Assembly (NCBI GenBank): GCA_025267735.1
Contig: CM046304.1
Coordinates: 23,501,381-23,565,380 of the forward strand
DNA: 64,000 nucleotides
Direction: 5' to 3'
DNA from: Mactra quadrangularis
Lineage: Eukaryota > Mollusca > Bivalvia > Venerida > Mactridae
Position numbers and translations under genes: made by a program. The notes beneath the pieces were generated by a model. The model was not told where the DNA came from, ran no database searches, and worked only from the letters and a program-made list of their open reading frames with translations. This document shows positions 51,901 through 63,998 of this stretch, piece by piece (within the stretch, counting starts at the first letter, position 1; every line of letters starts with the position of its first letter).

Positions 51901-54640
51901 AATATTATGGTTCATCTCATCTCATCTCATCTGGTTTTGGTATGTATGGATCGTCTCATCATGGTTGGGTATATATGGATGATGTAATCTGGTATGGATG
52001 TATATGGATGATCTTATCTGGTTTGGATGTATATGGATGATCTTATCTGGTTTGGATGTATATGGATGATCTTATCTGGTTTGGATGTATATGGATGATC
52101 TCATCAGTGTTGGATGTAAATGGATGATCGTATCTGGTTTGGATGAATATGGATGATCTCATCTGTGTTGGATACATATGGATGATCTTATATGGTTTGG
52201 ACGTATATGGATTATCTTGTCTGGTTTGGATCATATGGATGATCTGATCTGGTTTGAATGTATATGGATGATCTTGTCTGAGTTGGATGTATATGGATGA
52301 TCTCATCTGAGTTGGATGTATATGGTGGATCTTATCTGGTTCGGATGTATATAGATGATCTTATCTGGTTTGGCCGTTTATGGATGATCTCATCAGCGTT
52401 GGATGTATATAGATGATCGTATCTGGTTTTGATGTATACGGATAATCTCATTTATGTTGGATTTATATGGATGATCTAATCTGGTTTTGGTGTATATGGA
52501 TGATCAAATCTGGTGTAGATGTATATGGATGATCTAATCTGGTTTAGATGTACATGGATGATCTTATCTGGTTCGGGTGTATATGGATGATCTTATCTGA
52601 TGTGGATGTATATAGATAATCTTATCTGGTTGGGATGTATATGGATGATCTCATCAGCGTTGGATGTATATAGATGATCGTATCTGTTTTGGATGTATAC
52701 GAATAATCTCATTTGTGTTGGATTTATATGGATGATCTAATCTGGTTTGGGTGTAATGGATGAGCAAATCTGGTTTAGATGTATATAGATGATCTAATCT
52801 GGTTTAGATGTATATAGATGATCTAATCTGGTTTAGATGTATATGATGATCTTAACTGGTTTGGATGTATATGGATGATCTTATCTGGTTTGGATGTATA
52901 TGGATGATCTTATCTGGTTTGGATGTATATGGATGATCTCATCAGTGATGGATACATATGGATGATCTTATATGGTTTGGACGTATATGGATTATCTTGT
53001 CTGGTTTGGATCATATGGATGATCTGATCTGGTTTGAATGTATATGGATGATCTTGTCTGAGTTGGATGTATATGGATGATCTCATCTGAGTTGGATGTA
53101 TATGGTGGATCTTATCTGGTTTGGATGTATATAGATGATCTTATCTGGTTTGGCCGTTTATGGATGATCTCATCAGCGTTGGATGTATATAGATGATCGT
53201 ATCTGGTTTTGATGTATACGGATAATCTCATTTATGTTGGATGTATATGGATGATCTAATCTGGTTTGGGTGTATATGGATGATCAAATCTGGTGTAGAT
53301 GTATATGGATGATCTAATCTGGTTCAGGTGTATATGGATGATCTTATCTGTGTGGGATGTATATAGATGATCGTATCTGGTTTGGATGTATACAGATAAT
53401 CTCATTTGTGTTGGATATATATGGATGATCTTATCTGGTTTGGGTGTATATGGATGATCTAATCTGATTTAGATGTATATGGATGATCTCATTTGAGTTG
53501 GATGTATATGGATGATCTTATCTGGTTTGGACGTATATCGATTATCTTATCTGGTTTGGATGCATATGGATGATCTGATCTGGTTTGAATGTATATGGAT
53601 GATCTTATCTGAGTTGGATGTATATGGATGATCTTATCTGATTTGGATGTATATAGATAATCTTATCTGGTTGGGATGTATATGGATGATCTTATCGGCG
53701 TGGGATGTATATAGATGATAGTATCTGGTTTGGATGTATACGGATAATCTCATTTTTGTTGGATGTATATGGATGATCTAATCTGGTTTAGATGTATATG
53801 GATGATATCATCTGAGTTGGATGTACATGGATGATCTTATCTGGTTTGGACATATATGGATGATTTTTATCTGGTTTGGATGTATATGGATGATCTTTTC
53901 TTGTTTGGATGTATAAGGATTATCTCATCTGTGTTGGATGTATATGGATGATCTTATCTGGTTTGGATGTATAATTATGGATCAGATAGTCTGGGTTGGT
54001 ATTTATGGATATGCGTGCATGTATGTCTGTCATTTATGGATAATTTTATGCGGGATTAGTATTCATGGATATTTTCTGGGTTGGATGTACATGGATCAGC
54101 TAGTCTGGTTGGTATTTATGGATACTATCATGTGTGCTTGGTATTTATGGATAACTTATATGGATCATCTCATCTGGGTTGGATGTACGTATATGGATAC
54201 TCTCAATTGAGTTGGATGTATATTGAACAGCTAGTCTGGGTTGGTATTTAGGGATACTTTCACGTGTACTTTGTGTTAATAGTTAATTTTATATGGATCA
54301 TCTCATCTGGGTTGGATGTATGTGGATCAGATAGTCTGGGTTGGTACTTATGGATATACGTTCCTGTGTTTTTGGTATTTATGGATAATTTCATGTTGGT
54401 ATTTTTTGTTATTTTCAAAGTGGTTTGTTATTTATTGATGATTTCATATGCGTTTGGTATTTATGGGTAATTTTATATGGATCATCTCATCTGGGTTGGA
54501 TGTATATAAACAATCTTATCTGGGTTGGATGTATAAGGATAATGTCATCGGCGTTGGATGTTTATGGATTATCTTATCTAGGTTTGATGCACATGGATCA
54601 GCTAGTCTGGTATATATGGATAAATTCATGTGTTGTTGGG
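51900..54640. repeat. 29-bp satellite array with a 780-bp higher-order repeat
   Basis: Units of 29 bp read ttggatgtatatggatgatc followed by ttatctggt. The segment 52171-52440 recurs at 52951-53220 with almost no change, exactly 780 bp away, which is about 27 units. The + strand is G/T-rich, opposite in composition to the neighbouring 31-bp array. The frames at 52043-52306 and 53938-54682 are by-products. Confidence 0.93.
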
Positions 54641-55170
54641 CATTTGGGACTTTTTGATGAGTTCATGCGTGTTTTGTATTAATGGATAATTTCATAGGCA
54701 TTAGGTATTGATGGATTATATTATGTGCAGTTAGTATTTATCAATAATTTCATGTGGGTTTGGTATTCATGTATAATTTCATACGAGTTTGGCATTTATG
54801 ATTAATGACATAAGCATATGGTACTTATGGATAATTTCATGTGGATTAGGTATTCATGTATAATTTCATGTGGGTTTGGTATTCATATATAATTTCATAT
54901 GGGTTTTGCATTTATGATAAATGTCATGAGGGTATGGCACTAATGAATAATTTTATAAGGGTTTTGTATTTTTTTCATGTGAATTTTGTATTTATGGATA
55001 ATTGCATGTGCCTATTGAATTGATTGGTAACTGCATGTGTGTTTGGTATTCTAGGATAATGCCATAAGCATTAAGTATTGAAAGATAATTTCATGTACTT
55101 TTAATATTTTTACATAATTTTATGTGTGTTTTGTATTTATGGATAAAATTCATGGGCTTTTGATATTTTT
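54640..55170. repeat. Degenerate edge of the 29-bp array
   Basis: Units of about the same length (ggtatttatggataatttca followed by tgtgggttt) continue with increasing divergence until about 55170. They are clearly derived from the array core (ggtatttatgga against ggatgtatatgga). Confidence 0.7.
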
Positions 55171-55199
55171 TTATAATTTAATGAGCAACTATTTTTTAC

Positions 55200-56640
55200 T
55201 TAATTCACATTCATACAAACAGATTTTCATTACATACATTTGGGGCACCAACAAAATGATTCACTGATGTAAAAATTAGTAGAACAGAACAGAACACTTC
55301 TGACTTCATGTATAAACAATAATTGGGTTTCTCATATTAACATGTACTTTAATTTTTTACTTAATTGGCCATAAAATATAACACACAATATTTACCAAAA
55401 AATGATACATTAAATCTAATATTAGTATAACAGAACATAACAGAACAATTATAGCTACATGTGTAAAAAAATTGGGTTTATTATATCAACAACATGTACT
55501 TTATTTTTTACTTAATTGACCTTAACACATAACCAACAAAACTACACATAAATGTTAATTTGAGTATATTAGTTTCTTATATTAGCAACATATACTTTTT
55601 TGAATATAAAGATCTTCATAACATATATTTGGGACACCGACAATATGATACATTAATGCTAATGTTAGTAGAACAGAACAGAACAGAACAATTATAGCTA
55701 CATGTATAAAAAACAATAAGGTCTCTTATATTAGCAACATATACTTTTTTTGAATATAAAGATCTTCATAACATATATTTGGGACACCGACAATATGATA
55801 CATTAATGCTAATGTTAGTAGAACAGAACAGAACAATTATAGCTACATGTATAAAAAATAATTAGGTCTCTTATATTAGCAACATATACTTTTTTGAATA
55901 TAAAGATCTTCATAACATATATTTGGGACACCGACAAAATGATACATTAATGTTAATGTTAGTAGAACAGAACAGAACAGAACAATTATAGCTACATGTA
56001 TAAAAAATAATTAGGTCTCTTATATTAGCAACATATACTTTTTTGAATATAAAGATCTTCATAACATATATTTGGGACACCGACAATATGATACATTAAT
56101 GCTAATGTTAGTAGAACAGAACAGAACAATTATAGCTACATGTATAAAAAATAATTAGGTCTCTTATATTAGCAACATGTACTTTTTTAAATATTAAGAT
56201 CTTCATAACATATATTTGAGACACCGACAAAATGATACTTTAATGTTAATGTTAGTAGAACAGAAAAGAACAGAACAGAACAATTATAGTTACATGTATA
56301 AAAAATAATTAAATCTCTTATATTAGCAAAATGTACTTTACTTTTTACTAAATTGGCTTTAAAATATAACAAACAATATTGACCAACAAAATAATACATA
56401 AATATTAATGTTAGAAGAGCAGAACAGAACAATTATAGCTACATGCATGATAAAAAAAGTTTTATATTAGCAGCATTGTACTTCATTTTTACTTAATTGA
56501 CATTAAAATATAAAGATTTTCATAACATATATTTGGGGAAACAACAAAATGATACATAAAGCTAATGCTAGTAGAACAGAACAGAACAATTAAGCTACAT
56601 GTATACAGATAATTGAATTTATTATATAAGCAATGTGTAC
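55200..56640. repeat. Tandem repeat of about 147 bp with internal (aacag)n
   Basis: Units share gatcttcataacatatattt at 55611, 55761, 55904, 56053 and 56198, spaced 150, 143, 149 and 145. The length differences come from a variable run of gaacagaacag and short A-run changes. Outer units (55200-55560 and 56330-56640) are more diverged. Confidence 0.9.
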
Positions 56641-56729
56641 TGTATTTTTTACTTAATTAATCAAATTTATACATGTAGGTAAATGATGAAAAGAATACAA
56701 AAAAACTTCAAAATTTGTAAATTTATATT

Positions 56730-57215
56730 AGTGTTGTTAGTAAGTATGGCCTCCAAAACCTCCCCTTATAGCCATACCCTTACCACCTTAACACTAAGAA
56801 CTATAAAATATGTTTCCTTAAGATATAGTATAAAAACAAACTAAAGAATTTTGTAAATAAAACAAAACTAAAAAGTCAAGAAACTAATGTTAATGTTATT
56901 AGTAAGTATGGCCTCCAAAACCTCCCCTTATAGCCATACCCATACCACCGTAACACTAAGAACATAATTATGCTTCCTTAAGATATAGTAAAAAAAAACA
57001 ACTAAAGAATTGTTAATAAAACAAAACTCAAAAATAAAGAAACTAATGTTACAGTTATTAGTAAATATGGCCTTCCGCCCCCTCCCCACTTTACAGCCAT
57101 ACCCTTACCACCTTTATACTATGAACCATAAATTATGCTTAATTTAGATATAGTGAAATAACTAATTATAGAGTTGTTAGTAAGTATGGCCTCCAAAACA
57201 GCTATATCCAAAACG
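56730..57215. repeat. Tandem repeat of about 160 bp, four copies
   Basis: Copies share agtaagtatggcctccaaaa, with atggcctcc or its variant at about 56746, 56909, 57067 and 57186. The last spacing is shortened (119). The first two copies also share ccccttatagccatacc. No coding content is apparent. Confidence 0.8.
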
Positions 57216-57552
57216 GGGCCATCTTATATTGAACACTGAGCGCTATAAATTTACAGCTTGAAGATAAGTTTAATATAAGAAACACTTTAATCTTTACAGA
57301 ATATGATGTCGAAATAAGAAACAGAAAGATAAAAAAATAAAATGTAAAAGTATGTTCATAACTTTAAGTACCGGGTATTTATCTGTTAACTGAATTTAAT
57401 GTGCTTTACAGGAAGAAATGAAAGTATATTAATTATCTATTTACTGAGGAAAATATTCTTAAATCTTCATGACTGTGTTCATTAATCCAAAACAATAATC
57501 AAGAAAAGTTAAACCTACTGCAAATGAATTTCCTAGTTCTGAACAATGACAG
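57216..57552. other. AT-rich spacer, nothing recognised
   Basis: Between the 160-bp repeat and the conserved block. No frame, tandem repeat or inverted repeat is supported. Confidence 0.35.
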
Positions 57553-57822
57553 AATGATGACATAATTTTAACAACCACTATGTTCACAAATCCCACACAC
57601 TGTACTATGAGTCATAGAGCTCACGGTTTAGTTGACATGCTATTGAACCCATTTTTGTAATACCAGGCAACTCTTACAACCCCCTCAGCTCGGCGTTCAT
57701 CCAGCTCTGAGGCCCGCGGACTGTTCCACTTAGAAGGAGAGGCCATTTGTAGCTATCTTCCAAACTATGTTCAATGTATAAAATCTGTTAATCAAAATGG
57801 TAGTTTTCAATTATTTTCTTCC
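57553..57822. repeat. Conserved 270-bp block, copy A
   Basis: This block and 58488-58757 are identical except for four substitutions and no indels, with an offset of exactly 935 bp. Outside these limits similarity drops to scattered matches (for example gaaattacattt and aatcaaagtcct). The centre (57675-57740) is GC-rich, including cagctcggcgttcatccag and gaggcccgcggactg, in strong contrast to the AT-rich surroundings. On the - strand it contains the open frame 57746-57621. Function is unknown; see the frame entries and findings. Confidence 0.85.
57621..57746 (-). CDS. Small open frame (41 codons) in the conserved block, copy A; possible coding
   Basis: Starts ATG at 57746 and stops TGA at 57623-57621. 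The translation begins MASPSKWNSPRASELDERRA, is rich in charged residues and ends KNGFNSMSTKP. An in-frame TAG lies three codons before the ATG, so it does not extend upstream. Compared with copy B there are two substitutions within the frame: one changes Ala2 to Thr, the other is silent (Pro). No signal peptide or known domain is seen. It could be a small protein, an exon with an undetected partner, or an accident inside a conserved non-coding element. Confidence 0.3.
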   Translation of the reverse strand: MASPSKWNSPRASELDERRAEGVVRVAWYYKNGFNSMSTKP

Positions 57823-58487
57823 ATCTGCAGTTAATTCAAAATATAGAAATTACATTTAAGAGATTATCTTTTTCCTGCTTAATCTGTAAAATTTCATGTA
57901 TAGTTATATAGCCCAAATAGATCTTTTTACTTTAATCAATTCTATCTATAAACTATTACTAATATTAATCAAAGTCCTGAAAGTCCAACTTTAAAAATTC
58001 AATTAAAAGCTATTAATTATTATAGCACACTTAAATTCATAGACAAATGCTTTAGCTGTAGATATTTAGAACCTTAACATTATAATTACAAGTCATATTA
58101 ATGTTGATTATAAATGAATGCTCAAATCCTTAATAATACGGAACCCCAATAACATAAATCAATGATTTTCAAGTAGTTAATATTTTAACCTTAAACCATT
58201 GGTTAATATCCAAGATCTTACATACAAAATCTCAATACATAGATAAATGTTCAAATTTTAATATAGTTTCAATAAGAGAAGTTCAAAAATGTAGTTAAAA
58301 ATATTCCATCAAGTATTTATCTTCTAATAGTTTTATCATAAGAATTCAAAACATTTATCATTCACCAAAAGGAGGATAGTGTTCCTATTTCCATCTCACT
58401 TTTTTTATTAACCTATATAGCAAAAAGAAAGGTTAAACATTTTTCAGTAACAGTAAAACTATGTTTTCTAAATGCTTGTAACAACAA
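57823..58487. other. Diverged spacer between the two conserved blocks
   Basis: Weak similarity to 58758-59050 (shared gaaattacattt, aatcaaagtcct and other short strings in order) suggests that the whole 935-bp unit was once duplicated and that only the core stayed alike. No gene is supported. Confidence 0.4.
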
Positions 58488-58757
58488 AATGATGATATAA
58501 TTTTAACAACCACTATGTTCACAAATCCCACACACTGTACTATGAGTCATAGAGCTCAGGGTTTAGTTGACATGCTATTGAACCCATTTTTGTAATACCA
58601 GGCAACTCTTACAACCCCCTCAGCTCGGCGTTCATCCAGCTCTGAGGCCCGCGGACTGTTCCACTTAGAAGGAGAGGTCATTTGTAGCTATCTTCCAAAC
58701 TATGTTCAATGTATACAATCTGTTAATCAAAATGGTAGTTTTCAATTATTTTCTTCC
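58488..58757. repeat. Conserved 270-bp block, copy B
   Basis: Partner of 57553-57822, differing at four positions. The sharp borders against diverged flanks argue for gene conversion or selection on the core, or for two insertions of one mobile sequence. I see no terminal inverted repeats or target duplications at the borders that would support transposition. Confidence 0.85.
58556..58681 (-). CDS. Small open frame (41 codons) in the conserved block, copy B; possible coding
   Basis: Same frame as 57621-57746 with ATG at 58681 and TGA at 58558-58556. The only amino-acid change is Thr for Ala at residue 2. Both the length and the stop are kept. The reading is as uncertain as for copy A. Confidence 0.3.
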   Translation of the reverse strand: MTSPSKWNSPRASELDERRAEGVVRVAWYYKNGFNSMSTKP

Positions 58758-59284
58758 TTCTGATGTCACGTCGAAATGAAGAAATTACATTTTATCATAT
58801 ATCTGTATCCTGTTTAACCTGTTAAATGTCTAGTATAAATATATTACCCAAAGTATTCATAATTTTAATCAATGAAGTTAAACTAATTAATCAAAGTCCT
58901 AACAAGTCATATTCATAAACCTTATTAAATGCAACTATCAGTCTCTAAAAACTCTGTTCAGAATTTAATTATAATGTACCATAGGCCTACTTTCATTATC
59001 ATTGATCAACTTATGCATTTAATGTCTAATAATTTTCAATTCTTATAACTATTCCTGACAGCTGTAAGTGAACTATTATGGTTTAAGTCAAAGAGTTATT
59101 TAGAGACAACATTTAAGTCGCACTTTTTACCCTGATGGTGTAAAGAGAAAAATTATATCCTCACAAGTAATCAAATCTTGATTTTAAATAAATTTAAGCA
59201 TGTTCTCAATTGGTTTTATTTTCATAGTATCATATCATAGAAGGTTTTAATAAAAAAGATAACCAATTCGATAATAAGGCAAAA
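58758..59284. other. AT-rich DNA, nothing recognised
   Basis: Apart from faint similarity to 57823-58020 there is no repeat or frame worth noting. Confidence 0.35.
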
Positions 59285-59491
59285 GGGCTGAGTTCAGTTA
59301 CCGCGAACGTTACAGAACGTTACATAACGATACATTCGGAACTCATCGGCCAAATAATTGTTTACTTTAACACCGGTAGTTTCAAAATAGCGTCTAAATA
59401 TGTCCGAGATTATTCGCAGCAAATGATTGAGGAGTTCCGAATGTATCGTTACGGAACGTTCTGTAACGTTCGCAGTAACTGAACTCAGCCC
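59285..59491. mobile_element. 207-bp MITE with long GC-richer inverted repeats
   Basis: The ends gggctgagttcagttaccgc and its inverse ggtaactgaactcagccc-type partner extend to about 60 bp each with few mismatches (inner landmark gttacgtatcg / cgatacattcggaac). The loop is about 87 bases. Flanks give no convincing target duplication, so the superfamily is not assigned. It accounts for the 67-codon - frame 59294-59497. Confidence 0.85.
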
Positions 59492-59814
59492 AGACATGAA
59501 AAACCTAAACCTAAGCTATAAAGGTCAGTAACTTAAAATTACCCAAGGATTAAATTCTGTCGCTACATAAACTTCTGATACATTATATAATATACATAAA
59601 TAAAACTTAAAAAAAAACTATCAGAATTCAAACTTTATTTTTTTAAAGCATACACTCTGTTCATTACTTAAGACTGGTTAAAGCAGCTTTTTCATATATA
59701 AACAACATGTACTTAGAGGCAACTGTGGTAAAGGGCAGCCTCAATTTCCCACATCCATTTATACGATGCCACAGCTGGAAGCAGTTTTCTGTCATACCCT
59801 GGACCCTAAGATTT

Positions 59815-60012
59815 TCATAATCTATTCACTGAATCTTTTATCTTCTTACTTCTTTCAACTAGATATTTTCCGGGTATTTGAAATCTCCTCCGATGTAGTA
59901 AGTTCATAAATAACCAATAAAGAACAGGTGGGTCAGTGGTTCCATAGAAGTAAAAAAATAAAGCATTCAGTGACCATGGGATTATTAGAAATTGTAAAAA
60001 AAGAAAGTACAT
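59815..60012 (-). CDS. Unidentified 65-codon frame, possible last exon of a membrane protein
   Basis: The translation is hydrophobic to about residue 41 (ending PPVLYWLFMNLLHRRRF), then basic (KYLVERSKKIKDSVNRL) to a stop. It looks more protein-like than the other small frames. An acceptor-like tattttcttataatag lies just upstream at the edge of the 46-bp array. If it is an exon, upstream exons would lie beyond the array, and the frame at 63771-63998 on the same strand is the only candidate seen. No family is recognised; chance remains possible. Confidence 0.25.
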   Translation of the reverse strand: MYFLFLQFLIIPWSLNALFFYFYGTTDPPVLYWLFMNLLHRRRFQIPGKYLVERSKKIKDSVNRL

Positions 60013-60029
60013 GTGTCTATTATAAGAAA

Positions 60030-63000
60030 ATACCCTAACACATTTAACAGAAGTACCGGTACATGGTGCATATATAAGAAAATACCCTAAAACCTTAAGT
60101 AGAAGTACATGTTGCTAATATAAAAAATACCTAAAAACCTTAAGTAGAAGAACATGTTGCTAATATAAGAAAATACCTTAAAACCTTAAATGAAGTACAT
60201 GTTGCTTATGTAAGAAAATACCTTAAAACCTTAAGTAGAAGTACATGTTGCTAATATAACAAAATACCTTAAAACCTTAAATGAAGTACATGTTGCTAAT
60301 AAGAAAATACCTTAAAACCTTAAATAGAAGTACATGTTGCTAATATAAAAAATACCTTAAAACCTTAAGTAGAAGTACATGTTGCTAATAAAAGAAAATA
60401 CCTTAAACCTTAAATAGAAGTACATGTTGCTAATGTAAGAAAATACCTTAAAACCTTAAGTAGAAGTACATGTCGCTAATATAAGAAAATACCTTAAAAC
60501 CTTAAATGAAGTACATGTTGCTAATATAAGAAAATACCTTAAAACCTTAAGTAGAAGTACATGTTGCTAATATAAGAAAATACCCTAAAACCTTAAATGA
60601 AGTACATGTTGCTTATATAAGAAAATACCTTAAAACCTTAAATAGAAGTACATGTTGCTAATATAAGAAAATACCTTAAACCTTAAGTAGAAGTACATGT
60701 TGCCAATATAAGAAAATACCTTAAAACCTTAAGTAGAAGTACATGTTGCTAATATAAAAAATACCTTAAAACCTTAAATGAAGTACATGTTGCTAATATA
60801 AGAAAATACCCTAAAACCTTAAGTAGAAGTACATGTTGCTAATATAAGAAAATACCTTAAACCTTAAATGAAGTACATGTTGCTAATACAAGAAAATACC
60901 TTAAAACCTTAAATAGAAGTACATGTTGCTAATAAAAGAAAATACCCTAAAACCTTAAGTAGAAGTACATGTTGCTTATATAAGAAAATACCCTAAAACC
61001 TTAAGTAGAAGTACATGTTGCTAATATAAGAAAATACCTTAAAACCTTAAATAGAAGTACATGTTGCTAATATAAGAAAATACCTTAAACCTTAAGTAGA
61101 AGTACATGTTGCCAATATAAGAAAACACCTTAAAACCTTAAATAGAAGTACATGTTGCTAATATAAGAAAATATCTTAAACCTTAAGTAGAAGTACATGT
61201 TGCCAATATAAGAAAATACCTTAAACCTTAAGTAGAAGTACATGTTGCTAATATAAAAAATACCTTAAAACCTTAAATGAAGTACATGTTGCTAATATAA
61301 GAAAATACCCTAAAACCTTAAGTAGAAGTACATGTTGCTAATATAAGAAAATACCTTAAACCTTAAATGAAGTACATGTTGCTAATACAAGAAAATACCT
61401 TAAAACCTTAAATAGAAGTACATGTTGCTAATATAAGAAAATACCCTAAAACCTTAAGTAGAAGTACATGTTGCTAATATAAGAAAATACCCTAAAACCT
61501 TAAGTAGAAGTACATGTTGCTAATATAAGAAAATACCCTAAAACCTTAAGTAGAAGTACATGTTGCTAATATAAGAAAATACCTTAAAACCTTAAGTAGA
61601 AGTACATGTTGCTAATATAAGAAAATACCTTAAAACCTTAAATAGAAGTACATGTTGCTAATATAAGAAAATACCTTAAACCTTAAGTAGAAGTACATGT
61701 TGCTAATATAAGAAAATACCCTAAAACCTTAAGTAGAAGTACATGTTGCTAATAAAAGAAAATACCTTAAAACCTTAAATGAAGTACATGTTGCTAATAT
61801 AAGAAAATACCTTAAAACCTTCAATAGAAGTACATGTTGCTAATATAAGAAAATACCATAAAACCTTAAGTAGAAGTACATGTTGCTAATATAAGAAAAT
61901 ACTTTAAGACCTTAAATGAAGTACATGTTGCTAATATAAGAAAATACCTTAAAACCTTAAGTAGAAGTACATGTTGCTAATATAAGAAAATACCCTAAAC
62001 CTTAAGTAGAAGTACATGTTGCTAATAAAAGAAAATACCTTAAAACCTTAAATGAAGTACATGTTGCTAATATAAGAAAATACCTTAAACCTTAAGTAGA
62101 AGTACATGTTGCCAATATAAGAAAATACCTTAAACCTTAAGTAGAAGTACATGTTGCTAATATAAAAAATACCTTAAAACCTTAAATGAAGTACATGTTG
62201 CTAATATAAGAAAATACCCTAAAACCTTAAGTAGAAGTACATGTTGCTAATATAAGAAAATACCTTAAACCTTAAATGAAGTACATGTTGCTAATACAAG
62301 AAAATACCTTAAAACCTTAAATAGAAGTACATGTTGCTAATATAAGAAAATACCCTAAAACCTTAAGTAGAAGTACATGTTGCTAATATAAGAAAATACC
62401 CTAAAACCTTAAGTAGAAGTACATGTTGCTAATATAAGAAAATACCCTAAAACCTTAAGTAGAAGTACATGTTGCTAATATAAGAAAATACCTTAAAACC
62501 TTAAGTAGAAGTACATTTTGCTAATATAAGAAAATACCTTAAAACCTTAAATAGAAGTACATGTTGCTAATATAAGAAAATACCTTTAACCTTAAGTAGA
62601 AGTACATGTTGCTAATATAAGAAAATACCCTAAAACCTTAAGTAGAAGTACATGTTGCTAATAAAAGAAAATACCTTAAAACCTTAAATGAAGTACATGT
62701 TGCTAATATAAGAAAATACCTTAAAACCTTCAATAGAAGTACATGTTGCTAATATAAGAAAATACCATAAAACCTTAAGTAGAAGTACATGTTGCTAATA
62801 TAAGAAAATACCTTAAAACCTTCAATAGAAGTACATGTTGCTAATATAAGAAAATACCATAAAACCTTAAGTAGAAGTACATGTTGCTAATATAAGAAAA
62901 TACTTTAAGACCTTAAATGAAGTACATGTTGCTAATATAAGAAAATACCTTAAAACCTTAAGTAGAAGTACATGTTGCTAATATAAGAAAATACCCTAAA

Positions 63001-63185
63001 ACCTTAAGTAGAAGTACATGTTGCTAATAAAAGAAAATACCTTAAAACCTTAAATGAAGTACATGTTGCTAATATAAGAAAATACCATAAAACCTTAAGT
63101 AGAAGTACATGTTGCTAATATAGGAAAATACCCTAAAACCTTAAGTAGAATAACAAGTTGCTAATAAAAGAAAGTACCTTTAAAC
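60030..63185. repeat. 46-bp satellite array with a 909-bp higher-order repeat
   Basis: About 68 units of 46 bp (aagtagaagtacatgttgct followed by aatataagaaaatacctt and aaaacctt), with recurring variants of 44-46 bp: loss of ta or g in aagtagaag, loss of aa in aaaacc, and ttgccaat. The rare variants reappear at fixed distance: tgctaataca at 61380 and 62289, and tcaatag at 61821 and 62730, each pair 909 bp apart. This shows duplication of a block of about 20 units. The + strand is A-rich. Confidence 0.95.
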
Positions 63186-63720
63186 TTAAATAAAAAAAAC
63201 TCATTGTATATGTAAGAAAACATAAAACTCATTACAAAGGTATTAGTTGTTAATATAAAACAGAGTTGGAAATCATAACAAAAGTGCATGTCGTTAATAA
63301 CTGATATAAAATATGAAGAGAAGTTTATTTTGTTTACATTTCAATTAAAATACATAAGAATAAATAAATAAAAAAGAACACCAAACGCTAAAATTACAAA
63401 TAAAAAGACATATTATTTACACAAAAAAACATAAAATAAAATAAATGAACAACACAATGAAACAAATAAGAGTCCTAAATAAAGCCGAGTTATAAAAATA
63501 AGAAACATAAGAAGCATACTATAAAACAAGATATGAAAATATATTTAAAAGATAAATAAACCACATAAATATAAAAACTTACTTCATTCTAAACTCTACC
63601 ATCAATACACATGTTTTTCAAATGAAAATCATAAAAATATCAAAGTTATTAATACAAGAAGCATAATATATAACACAACATATCTTAAAACTCATAAAGA
63701 ATAATGAAAAATAATAAATG
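63186..63720. other. A-rich flank of the 46-bp array
   Basis: Strongly A-rich DNA with decayed repeat pieces (catataaaa, aagaaaa) and no supported gene. A short duplication (cccttaac(c/t)ccttagccatg) is present at 63725-63780. Confidence 0.4.
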
Positions 63721-63770
63721 AAAACCCTTAACCCCTTAGCCATGTACCCCAAAAGAAAACCCTTAACTCC

Positions 63771-63998
63771 TTAGCCATGGACCCGGAGAGAGACCATGAT
63801 ACCAACAAAGTTTGCTTCCCCCTTCAATACCTTAGGTTGAGATACATGAACCCGCGTGCAAGGCCCTTCCAGTGGTGCTGATATCACATGGGCTGAGAAC
63901 GTGCCAAAGCCTGACTGGAAAAATCCTGGAGGGTCTTTGGCATACATAATGTTCAAGTACCTTGCAGACTGGGTGACCCAAACAGCGCCAGCGAAGTT
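63771..63998 (-). CDS. Partial open frame leaving the window, probable 3' end of an unidentified gene
   Basis: The frame is open from the window edge (AAC at 63998-63996) to a TAA at 63773-63771, 75 codons. It is clearly GC-richer than the preceding 21 kb and has varied composition (for example AVWVTQSARYLNIMYAKDPP, then FFQSGFGTFSAHVISAPLEG). An internal CCTAAG followed by gtattg could be a splice donor near 63835, in which case the exon ends there rather than at the stop. No domain is recognised and a transposon-derived frame is possible. Confidence 0.4.
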   Translation of the reverse strand, partial: NFAGAVWVTQSARYLNIMYAKDPPGFFQSGFGTFSAHVISAPLEGPCTRVHVSQPKVLKGEANFVGIMVSLRVHG

